DNA of 42,157 bases from the NCBI GenBank assembly GCA_964634005.1, contig CAZWKQ010000018.1, positions 1 to 42,157 of the forward strand, given 5' to 3'. The translations under genes were made by a program, and so were the position numbers. The notes below the pieces were generated by a model. The model was not told the DNA's origin and searched no databases. It was given only the letters and a program-made list of their open reading frames with translations. The stretch is from CAZWKQ01 sp964634005 (GTDB lineage Bacteria; Bacteroidota; Bacteroidia; Bacteroidales; JACABE01). Positions 7,309 through 15,400 of this stretch are shown in pieces (the stretch's first letter is position 1; every line of letters begins with the position of its first letter).

Positions 7309-8538
7309 CTATTGTTTAATAACTTTTTTCTGTTTCAGATAACCGTTTTCGGTATAAGATATTATATATACCCCTTTTGATAAATTCCCTACATCAAGTC
7401 GGTTGTTTTCAATTTTTTTGGCTTGTATTAATTTGCCATCTATGCTGAAAATTTGTACTTCAGCAGGAGTATTTAACCCGTCGATAATTACAAAATCTTT
7501 GGCGGGATTAGGGTATAATGTTGAACCGGCAATAGAGGGTTGAATAATTGAAGATACCTGATGCAACGACCAATAATTGTTGGTTTTTGAGTTGTAGCCC
7601 CATGTTGAAGTTGAACTGTTCCAACTGTACATCATATTTTCGATTTCATTTCCGTTAGAGTCGTAATCGAAAGTAAACTTAGAGCTTAATACATAAGCTG
7701 AAGTTGACCAATAATAGTATATTATTTCGCTCAATTTATTGTTTGAGTTGTATGAATAACTCATCTTGGTTTGTTTATCCCAAGTAGAAGCGGTTGCATT
7801 CCAGTTGAAGCCTTCCATTTCGGCAATTTCGCCATTGCTTAGGTTATATGTAATAGTTGTTTTATATGAATATTCCCAGATATTGGAATTTGAATTCCAC
7901 ATATAGTAGTAAACAGTGATTGGTTTTCCGTTTGAATTATTGACATATTCTTCTTTTGATTGTTTTTCCCAAAGATTTCCGTTCCATGAATAATTGGTTG
8001 AAAGCGATAAATTGCCGTTATTATCATATTCATACATAGTTTTACTGTCGATAATCCATGCCAATGCTGTTTGGTCATAGTTAAGCGTGCTATCCCTTAA
8101 TATTTTCCCTTGCGAATTGTAAGTGTGATATGTTTTTTGACCATCTAACCAGTTGTTTAACGAATTGTCCCACCACGAGAACATTTCTTCTATAAGTTGG
8201 TTTGATGAGTTATAGAAATAAGTGTTTTTTTCGTGTATTTTAAACTCGAAAGTAGTATAGTCTTTCATATAATGTATAATAAGCGTGAGATTACCGTTAT
8301 TGTCAAATGTATTATACGATTTCCAGTGAGCATCCCATAAATTATTATTGTTATCCCACGCATAAGCAATAGATGAATCGTTCAGATATACCATAGCATC
8401 GGTTGATTTCGAATTTTTACTAACCGATTCTTTAATCTTAACATTATGATTGTCGATTTTTAAATTAATGTATCCTTGTCCAAAGCCATAACTAATAAAA
8501 AAAACGAAAAGCGTAAAAAGAATGTAATTTTTTTTCAT
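7309..8538 (-). CDS. T9SS cargo with YD/RHS-like repeats
   Basis: This is a secreted protein of 409 residues. After the signal peptide (KKNYILFTLFVFFISYGFGQ) there are about six degenerate repeats of about 40 residues containing Y-x-Y-N-S-N-G-x-L followed by Y-x-W-N and a Trp about 10 residues later. They resemble RHS/YD-type or DUF3836-like beta repeats. The end is a type A sorting domain (LYPNPAKDFVII, VQIFSIDGKLIQAKK, LSKGVYIISYTENG, KKVIKQ). The repeats may bind carbohydrate or serve as structural spacers; no enzyme motif is visible. Confidence 0.85.
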   Translation of the reverse strand: MKKNYILFTLFVFFISYGFGQGYINLKIDNHNVKIKESVSKNSKSTDAMVYLNDSSIAYAWDNNNNLWDAHWKSYNTFDNNGNLTLIIHYMKDYTTFEFKIHEKNTYFYNSSNQLIEEMFSWWDNSLNNWLDGQKTYHTYNSQGKILRDSTLNYDQTALAWIIDSKTMYEYDNNGNLSLSTNYSWNGNLWEKQSKEEYVNNSNGKPITVYYYMWNSNSNIWEYSYKTTITYNLSNGEIAEMEGFNWNATASTWDKQTKMSYSYNSNNKLSEIIYYYWSTSAYVLSSKFTFDYDSNGNEIENMMYSWNSSTSTWGYNSKTNNYWSLHQVSSIIQPSIAGSTLYPNPAKDFVIIDGLNTPAEVQIFSIDGKLIQAKKIENNRLDVGNLSKGVYIISYTENGYLKQKKVIKQ

Positions 8539-8597
8539 AGTAATTGTTTTATTTGTTATTAATATTCGTTAAACGTTTCAATTTCAATTATGTTACA

Positions 8598-9368
8598 TTA
8601 ATGGTTTATAAACTCTGACAGTGTTTCAAAAAACTCGTCGGGGTTGTCGGCTTGTACCCAGTGACCTGCATTGCTTATTGTTTTTAGTTCTGAATTGGGG
8701 AAATATTTTTTCATTTCAGTATAATCTTCGTCTTTAATATAGTCGGAGTGTTGGCCTCTGATAAAAAGGGTTTTTCCGTGAAATTTGTTATCGCTTGTTA
8801 TTTCTTCGAAAACGTAATCGAGATTATCGATAATTGCATTAAGGTTAATTCTCCACGAAAACGACTGCTTTTCGGTTCTATGAAGGTTTTTCATTACAAA
8901 CAGCCTAATTCTGTCATCTTTAATGTATTTTGACAGGAAACTTTCTACGTCGTTGCGCGATTTTATTTTAGTGAAATCAATATCGAGCATGGCGTTTATT
9001 ATATTAGAGTGGAACTCTCTTAGTTGATATTTTCTCATGCTCATATCAATAACGATAAGCTTGCTGACAATGTCGGGATAGTCGAGAGTAAATTTCATAG
9101 CTACTTTGCCTCCCATGGAATGCCCCATTAAAACGGGGTTTTTTATATTGTGGGTTTCTATAAACTCGTTTATGTCTTCGGTCATAACATCGTAGTTGAA
9201 ATGTATGCTGTGACCCGATTGTCCATGATTTCTCTGGTCGGGAATGTATATTTTAAATTTGTCGGAAAGCTTTCGGGCATAGTTTACCCAATTATCGGAA
9301 ATTCCGTACAAACCGTGCAGTATTATTAATGGTTGTCCATTGCCGTAGCTTCTGTAAAAAAGTTCCAT
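8598..9368 (-). CDS. Alpha/beta-fold hydrolase (esterase-like)
   Basis: This is a 256-residue alpha/beta hydrolase. The oxyanion-loop motif is IILHGLYG near residue 15. The nucleophile elbow is GHSMGG (Ser near 83), the acid lies in LFIRGQHSDYIKD, and the catalytic His in ISNAGHWVQADNP close to the C-terminus, so the triad is complete. It resembles the YbfF/ABHD11-type esterase subgroup (DNWVNYARKLSDKFKIYIPDQRNHGQS). The ATG at 9368 is chosen over an upstream one at 9395 because the predicted promoter overlaps the latter and the family begins at MELFYRS. The substrate is unknown. Confidence 0.92.
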   Translation of the reverse strand: MELFYRSYGNGQPLIILHGLYGISDNWVNYARKLSDKFKIYIPDQRNHGQSGHSIHFNYDVMTEDINEFIETHNIKNPVLMGHSMGGKVAMKFTLDYPDIVSKLIVIDMSMRKYQLREFHSNIINAMLDIDFTKIKSRNDVESFLSKYIKDDRIRLFVMKNLHRTEKQSFSWRINLNAIIDNLDYVFEEITSDNKFHGKTLFIRGQHSDYIKDEDYTEMKKYFPNSELKTISNAGHWVQADNPDEFFETLSEFINH

Positions 9369-9392
9369 AGTTTTTATGTTTGTTTGTATAAA

Positions 9393-9421
9393 CAAATTTA
9401 AACGAAAAAATCATTTGCAAA
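9393..9421 (-). promoter_or_regulatory. Promoter of the alpha/beta hydrolase gene
   Basis: On the minus strand a -33 TTTG (9418-9421) and a -7 TAAATTTG (9393-9400) are separated by 17 bp. The transcript would begin near 9386, downstream of the alternative ATG at 9395, which supports the start at 9368. Confidence 0.6.
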
Positions 9422-9435
9422 ACAAAGATAAGTGG

Positions 9436-9470
9436 TTATGTTCTTTTTTTATTATGACAAAAGAACATAA
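9436..9470. repeat. Perfect 12-bp hairpin
   Basis: TTATGTTCTTTT (9436-9447) pairs perfectly with 9459-9470 around an 11-nt loop. The stem is AT-rich and lacks a clean GC-rich terminator form. It stands just before a second, similar hairpin, and the two may belong to one repeat element. Confidence 0.6.
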
Positions 9471-9494
9471 GAAAGAAATGAATTAAATTTATCA

Positions 9495-9528
9495 TTTCCT
9501 TTCTTTTGCTACCACAAAAGAAAGGAAA
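9495..9528. repeat. Perfect 14-bp hairpin
   Basis: TTTCCTTTCTTTTG (9495-9508) pairs perfectly with 9515-9528 around the 6-nt loop CTACCA. It has a pyrimidine strand and a purine strand. It directly precedes the MITE-like element at 9543. Confidence 0.65.
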
Positions 9529-9542
9529 ACAAAGAAAAGTCA

Positions 9543-9720
9543 CCGCTGCATATAAATTTGCTGAAATTGGATGCTTTTTATCTCACGAAACCTAAGCCGT
9601 TCGGAAACAAGCTTAAAGTTTTTCAATCTAATTTTATTCCTTCCTCACTTCAGGGTTGCTTACTAAGCACGACGCATGATAAAACCATTCAATTTCTTAA
9701 CGCAAATTTATATATGGCGG
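9543..9720. repeat. MITE-like element with 19-bp inverted ends
   Basis: The ends are imperfect inverted repeats: 9543-9561 against the reverse complement of 9702-9720 match at 16 of 19 positions and share CCGC outermost and ATATAAATTTGC inside. The 140-bp interior has an open frame but no recognisable protein. No target-site duplication is evident. It lies in the gene-free stretch 9369-10342, where I find no convincing gene. Confidence 0.45.
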
Positions 9721-9801
9721 ATTTTGATTTACTCTATAAGTATGTTTTTAAAAATGACCTATAATAATTTGCGTAACAAAACAAGTTTGCAATTTATACT
9801 A

Positions 9802-10095
9802 CTTTTATACATTTATATAAGTTGTGATTGTTATCGAATACCTCCTTTCTACACATGTAAAATATATGTTTGTAATTACATCTCACCTTTTTACGTGTGT
9901 AAAAGATATATTTGTAATTACACCCCACCATTGTACGCGTGTATAAGATACGTTTGTAGTTGCATACTGCCTTTCTACGCGAGTATAAGATAGGCTTGTA
10001 ATTGCATACTATAATTCTACGTGTGTATAAGATAAGTTTGCAGTTACATCCTAACATTATACACGTGTATAACATAAGTTCGTAATTGCATCCTC
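9802..10095. repeat. 42-bp tandem repeat array (six clear units plus one degenerate)
   Basis: Units start at 9844, 9886, 9928, 9970, 10012 and 10054, each exactly 42 bp. A degenerate unit occupies 9802-9843 and a partial one follows 10095. Each unit carries two near-palindromes: a TACRYGTGTA-type core (perfect in ATACACGTGTAT of unit 6) and TGTAATTACA (perfect in units 1 and 2). Since 42 is a multiple of 3, both strands stay open as Cys/Tyr-rich 14-residue peptide repeats. No start context, signal peptide or family supports coding, so I treat it as a non-coding minisatellite. Units abut without spacers, so it is not a CRISPR array. Confidence 0.8.
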
Positions 10096-10214
10096 GTTTT
10101 CTGCAATCGTATTACTATTAAACAGCATATAAACACTGTTTAAAAATAGTTTTTCTGATAAGTTTATTTTTAATTGCGTGTTAAATAAATTCTGCTTCGT
10201 AAGAATTTCTTAAA

Positions 10215-10289
10215 ACCCAAAATTTTCTTAATCGGGACAACCCCGATTTATTTCATTAGAAACGCAGTAAACTAATGAAATTATTGGGT
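10215..10289. repeat. 75-bp palindromic dispersed element, copy B (inverted)
   Basis: This is the inverted counterpart of 6183-6257. The inner hairpin is TTTCATTAG (10251-10259) with CTAATGAAA (10272-10280) around a 12-nt loop. A second small hairpin AATCGGG/CCCGATT (10230-10248) lies beside it, and the ends read ACCCAAAA and ATTGGGT. It sits just upstream of the -7 box of the C69 peptidase gene. Confidence 0.65.
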
Positions 10290-10297
10290 AAAATGTT

Positions 10298-10305
10298 TAC
10301 TTTTG
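10298..10305 (+). promoter_or_regulatory. -7 box of the C69 peptidase gene
   Basis: TACTTTTG matches the Bacteroidota TAnnTTTG box and lies 37 bp before the ATG. No TTTG -33 box is seen at the expected distance; that position falls inside repeat copy B. Confidence 0.4.
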
Positions 10306-10342
10306 AAAAAAATCATAATCAAAAAAATAATAATTCGGTAAA

Positions 10343-11947
10343 ATGAAAAAGATATTATTGACTTTAGTATTGTTACAATTTCTAACTTTAGGCAAAACAT
10401 TATTCGGACAAATAGACAAGAGCGATTGGGAGGGTAATTTTCCCGATGGATGCACATCTATTACATTAGGTAAAAAAGCTTCGGTTGACGGCAGTGTTCA
10501 AACATCGCATACCGACGACAGTCATAAAACTCGTTCGGAGATGAATATAATGCCATCGAAAAAATATCCAAAGGGCAGTATGATGACGGTTTACCGCAGA
10601 GTATCGTGCGATTCGTTTGCCATGCCATCGTACTGTTATGTGAAAGTAGGCGAGATACCACAGGTAGAACAAACCTACGCATTTATAAATACGGCCTATC
10701 CGTGTATGAACGAGAAACAGCTTGCTATAGGTGAGTCGACATTTGGAGGTCGTGAGGTGCTGCAATCGGATAAAGGAATAATTGATTGTCAGCAGTTGTG
10801 TCAGCTTATGCTCGAAAGATGTACTACTGCCCGCCAAGCAATACGGTTGGCCGATGAGCTAACCAAGCAATACGGGTGGAGCGATGCAGGCGAATGTCTT
10901 ACAATAGCCGATAAGAACGAAGTATGGCATTTCGAGATAGTAGGCCCCGGAAAAGGTAAAGTAGGTGCTGTGTGGGCAGCTCAACGTGTTCCCGACGACC
11001 ACGTTTCGGTCAATGCAAATGCAAGTACAATAAAAGAAATAGACCTTAGTAAGCCCGATTTTTTTATGGCATCGGAAAATATATTTGATGTAGCAAAACA
11101 AAACGGCTGGTATGACGAAAGTCGCGAAACATTCAGGTTTTGTTATGCCTATGCACCCGAAAGTCGCACATCGCTGGCATCGCGCCGAAGAGAATGGCGT
11201 GTTTTCGATTTGCTTGCTCCTTCGTTGAAACTCGATGCCAATGCCGAAAATTATCCTTTTTCGGTAAAGCCCGATAAGCCTGTTGCTTTAGATATGCTCG
11301 TAAGAGTGTTTAAAGACGACTACGAAGGAACGCCTTACTATCCTATAAAGGATCTTACGGTAGCCAACGACAGCGGAAAGATGGTAATATCGCCCGTAGC
11401 CAATCCTCAAATGCCGTACGATATGAACAAAATGCTCAGGATAAACGGAGGCTGGGGATGGCGTGGCGAACGTACTATTGCCCGCTGGTACACTATGTAC
11501 GCAACCATAACACAGTCGCGAAGCTGGCTGCCCGACGAATTGGGAGGGGTGGTTTGGTTGGCTCTCGACAATGTGGCTACTTCGATATATATTCCTGTTT
11601 ATTGCAGTGTTACCGATTTGCCGCTATCGTACAAAACGCCGGGACGAACAAAAGGATACACTATGGAATCGGCATGGTGGGCTTTCAACCGTTTAGGCAC
11701 TCTTGCTGCTCACAGGTGGGGCGATATGCGACACGATATCGACAAGGTGTGGGTGCCTTGGCAAAATGAACTCTTTAAGAATCAAAATGATTTTGAAAAT
11801 GAGGTTTTAGATCTTTTAAATAAAAAGAAAAACAAACAGGCAATAGAAAAACTGACAAAATATACCAACGACCATGGAAACAGAGTTGTAAAAAAAGCAT
11901 GGGAACTGGGCGATTTCCTGTGGACAAAATATGATGAAATGTTTTAA
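10343..11947 (+). CDS. Secreted C69-family dipeptidase
   Basis: This is a 534-residue N-terminal-nucleophile peptidase of family C69 (PepD-like), which releases dipeptides or cleaves short peptides. A signal peptide (KKILLTLVLLQFLTLGKTLFGQ) is followed by the family start region DGCTSITLGKKASVDGSVQTSHTDD. Cys37 is the likely nucleophile, exposed by autocatalytic removal of the preceding residues. Later motifs typical of the family are LAIGESTFGG, EVWHFEIVGPGKGKVGAVWAAQRVPDDHVSVNAN, and MFHF-region equivalents such as ESAWWAFNRLGTLAAHRW. It acts outside the cytoplasm, presumably in the periplasm or outside the cell, since no T9SS sorting domain is present. It is a single gene between the repeat-rich stretch and a convergent lipoprotein gene. 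Confidence 0.92.
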   Translation: MKKILLTLVLLQFLTLGKTLFGQIDKSDWEGNFPDGCTSITLGKKASVDGSVQTSHTDDSHKTRSEMNIMPSKKYPKGSMMTVYRRVSCDSFAMPSYCYVKVGEIPQVEQTYAFINTAYPCMNEKQLAIGESTFGGREVLQSDKGIIDCQQLCQLMLERCTTARQAIRLADELTKQYGWSDAGECLTIADKNEVWHFEIVGPGKGKVGAVWAAQRVPDDHVSVNANASTIKEIDLSKPDFFMASENIFDVAKQNGWYDESRETFRFCYAYAPESRTSLASRRREWRVFDLLAPSLKLDANAENYPFSVKPDKPVALDMLVRVFKDDYEGTPYYPIKDLTVANDSGKMVISPVANPQMPYDMNKMLRINGGWGWRGERTIARWYTMYATITQSRSWLPDELGGVVWLALDNVATSIYIPVYCSVTDLPLSYKTPGRTKGYTMESAWWAFNRLGTLAAHRWGDMRHDIDKVWVPWQNELFKNQNDFENEVLDLLNKKKNKQAIEKLTKYTNDHGNRVVKKAWELGDFLWTKYDEMF

Positions 11948-11967
11948 GATTAGGGAGTTTTCAATCC

Positions 11968-12354
11968 TCACTTACTTCTTATAAGCTGTATAGTGCCTGT
12001 ACGAAGTTTGTCGGTCCCGTTCCATGTTTTGTATCGTACCAAAAAATTGTAGTTGCCGGCATTACTTGGTGTTCCGTTAGGATTATTGCCTAACCATGCT
12101 GCTGTTTTATCGTTTGAATTGAATACAATCTTTTGTTCGCTGTCGAATATCTTAGCGTTGAAATAATTATTATTTATAAGATTTTTAGGATCTTTTACTT
12201 CCCAATAATCATCAATACCATCGCCATCGGGTGTAAGCCGGGTGGGAATTATAATATTACTGTCATCGTCAATAATATCTTCTTCTTTACTACACGAAAA
12301 TATAAAAAAAGCAACAGATATATATAAAAACCATTTAAACACTTTATAATTCAT
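11968..12354 (-). CDS. Small lipoprotein made of a CHU_C / T9SS type B-like domain
   Basis: This protein of about 128 residues starts with a lipoprotein signal (KVFKWFLYISVAFFIFSC, lipobox FFSC-like ending at Cys). It is followed by an acidic stretch and a domain with the pattern of gliding-motility-associated C-terminal domains: IIPTRLTPDGDGIDDYWEVKD, FNAKIFDSEQKIVF, WLGNNPNGTPSNAGNYNFLVRYK, RTGTIQLIR. In cargo proteins this domain normally sits at the end of a long polypeptide as the type B T9SS signal. Here it is nearly the whole protein and is attached to a lipid anchor. The ATG at 12354 fits the signal peptide better than the one at 12366. Its function is unknown. Confidence 0.8.
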   Translation of the reverse strand: MNYKVFKWFLYISVAFFIFSCSKEEDIIDDDSNIIIPTRLTPDGDGIDDYWEVKDPKNLINNNYFNAKIFDSEQKIVFNSNDKTAAWLGNNPNGTPSNAGNYNFLVRYKTWNGTDKLRTGTIQLIRSK

Positions 12355-12416
12355 AACACAACTCATTTAAACTGATTGCTAAATTATTAAATTAAGTAAA
12401 CAATAAAAAAAATTTC

Positions 12417-12424
12417 TACATTTG
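12417..12424 (+). promoter_or_regulatory. -7 box of the giant repeat-protein gene
   Basis: TACATTTG matches TAnnTTTG and lies 25 bp before the ATG at 12450. The AT-rich upstream region has no clear TTTG at -33. It probably drives the 12450-22295 gene pair. Confidence 0.45.
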
Positions 12425-12449
12425 CTAAGATGTTTTAAAAAAATCAAAA

Positions 12450-15400
12450 ATGAAAAGAATTATTGCCATCCTGACGGTTTATTTCGGGATATTAATTTCG
12501 GTTTCTTACAGTGCTTCAATAACAATAACATCCCCTAACGGAGGTGAAGTATGGGCAGGCTGTACTCAAAAAACAATTACATGGGTTGCAGTTGGTACAT
12601 CCAACAATTATTCAATAGATTATACAACTGACGGGGGGGCGAGCTGGGTTTCGGTAACAAGCAGTTTGTATATTACCAACGGCACTTATACGTGGACCGT
12701 TCCTAATATAAACTCTACAAATTGCCGCATAAGAATTATCGATTCCAACTCGCCTTCGGTAAGCGATATAAGCGATAATACCTTTTCAATTACGGCTCCA
12801 TTGCTGTTATTGGCTCCTAATGGCGGAGAAGTATGGCAAGCCGGATCATCGAAAAATATTACATGGCTTGCCAACGGAACAAGCAATTATTATAACATAT
12901 CTTACTCTACCAATGCCGGAAGTACTTGGACAAGTATTGTTACAAACCAGAATATTACAAACCAAACTTACAACTGGACTGTTCCTAACTATCCTTCTTC
13001 TCAATGTTTAGTAAGAATACAGGATTATTCGAATACAAGTTGTATGGTTGATATAAGCGACAATTTGTTTACAATAAGTCCTCCAACTCCTGTAATAACC
13101 GTTACTTTTCCAAATTCGGCAACTACTCTTTATGCAGGTAATACATATAATATTACGTGGAGTAGTGCTTATGTAACTTCAAATCTTGTAAAAATTGAAT
13201 ATTCGGTAAACGGGGGTGCTTTATGGATTCCGATAACAACATCTACAAGTAATTCAGGTTCTTTTTTATGGAATGTTCCATTTAATATATCTAATCAATG
13301 CCTTATAAAAGTTACCGATTTGTCGAACCCCAATACTTATGATCAGAGTGATGTAATGTTTTCAATTGCTTCGCCATTTATTACTGTTACAAGTCCTAAT
13401 GGTTCCGAAAGCTGGCAGGGCTGCTCTTCAAAATCTATAACATGGACTTCGGGCGGAGCTTCAGGAACTTTTGGTATTTATTACTCGACAAATAACGGTC
13501 AAAGTTGGTCGTATTTAGGTTCTTCCACAAGCTCTTCATATACTTGGAGTTCTGTTCCTAATATAAGCTCTTCCAGTTGTTTGGTAAAAGTTCAGGATTA
13601 TAATAACAGTTCGATTAAAGACTCGAGCGATAATCAATTCAGTATAACACCTAATAACGATATAATAATAACTGTTCCAAACGGAGGGGAACAGTGGGAG
13701 GCAGGTACTACTAAAACAATTTCATGGGTATCGGCTCCTTCTGTAAGCACTTTTTCGGTTTACTATTCACTAAATAACGGTAGTACGTGGAGTACAATAA
13801 CTACTCAAACGTCAAGCAAAACCTTAAATTGGAGCGTCCCAAATTCTCCAACCAATATTGCTTTAATTAAAGTTAGCGATTACAGCAACAGTTGTAAATC
13901 CGATGTAAGTGATGCCGTTTTCTCAATTACGCCTCCTACGCCGGTAATTACTGTTACATATCCCAATTCGAATATTACTGCCTACAGTGGAAATTCTATC
14001 ACAATTCAATGGACATCATCTTATGTAAGCGACAATTACGTTAAGATTGAATTTACCGCTGATGACGGGTTAACATGGCAGGTTGTTGCAAATCCTACGG
14101 AGAACGATGGTTCTCATACATGGAATCTTCCTTCGGTTAATTCGTTGCAATGCCGTTTTAGGGTCAGCAGTTATCAAAATAATAATATTTACGACGAGAG
14201 CGATGTCAACTTCAAGGTATTACCACCCTTTATAACAGTAACGTCCCCCAATGGAGGCGAAAGCTGGAAGGGCTGCCAGAGTAAGACAATAACATGGACA
14301 TCGGGCGGCACATCGGGGACATTCGGAATATATTACTCAATAAACAACGGCTTGAGCTGGACATATTTGGCAAACACTTCCAGCAGTAGTTATACATGGA
14401 GCCAAGTATCGGACGTAGGAACATCGAACAACTGCCTGATAAAGGTACAAGATTACAACAACAGCAGTATAAAAGACTCGAGCGATGCAGTGTTTACAAT
14501 AACCAAGAATAGCGATATCATAGTAACTGCACCCAATGGAGGCGAACAGTGGGAAGTAGGAACAACAAAGACAATAAGCTGGGTATCGGAGCCGACAACC
14601 ACACGCTATATAGTAAGCTATTCGGTAAACGGAGGCAGCAGTTGGAGTACAATAAGCTCGAGTACATATTCTACAACACAAACATGGACAATACCTAACC
14701 AGCCTAACAATGTAAGTTTGATACGCGTGCAAGATTATAACAATACTTGTATACAGGATGTAAGCAATTCGTATTTTTCGATAACTCCACCACAGCCTGT
14801 AATAACAGTAACCTATCCAAACAGCAATATAACCACCTACTCAAACAACAGCATAACCATACAATGGACCAGTTCGTATGTTAGTTCAAGTTTTGTGAAG
14901 ATAGAGTTTACAAGCGATAACGGAGCTACATGGCAAACTGTAGCCGAGCCTACTGAGAACGACGGCAGTTATGCATGGACATTGCCAAACATAAACTCTT
15001 TACAATGCAGGTTTAGAGTCAGTGAATACAATAATCCAACGGTAAACGACGAGAGCGATATCAACTTCAAGGTATTACCACCTTTTATAACAGTAACCTC
15101 CCCCAATGGAGGCGAAAGCTGGAAGGGCTGCCAGAGTAAGACAATAACATGGANNNNNNNNNNNNNNNNNNNNNNNNNNNNNNNNNNNNNNNNNNNNNNN
15201 NNNNNNNNNNNNNNNNNNNNNNNNNNNNNNNNNNNNNNNNNNNNNNNNNNNNNAGGTACAAGATTACAACAACAGCAGTATAAAAGACTCGAGCGATGCA
15301 GTGTTTACTCTTCTTTTGAATGATGATATAATTGTGTCAAGTCCTAATGGAGGCGAGCAATGGCAAGCAGGGTCAACACAAACAATAAGTTGGGTTTCCG

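Noticed and set aside
9558..9764. 68-residue open frame across the MITE-like element
   Set aside because: It has no recognised domain, spans an inverted-repeat end, and lacks a promoter or plausible initiation context.
9676..10075. Small Cys/Tyr-rich repeat proteins on both strands of the 42-bp array
   Set aside because: Open frames follow automatically from a repeat length divisible by 3 without stops. There is no signal peptide, start context or known family, and both strands are equally open.
9802..10095. CRISPR-like array
   Set aside because: The 42-bp units abut without unique spacers, and no cas gene is in the window.
10343..11947. C69 peptidase gene as a recent horizontal acquisition because of richer GC
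   Set aside because: Sampled lines reach 43-50% G+C, but a neighbouring gene sampled the same way was similar, so the contrast is not convincing.
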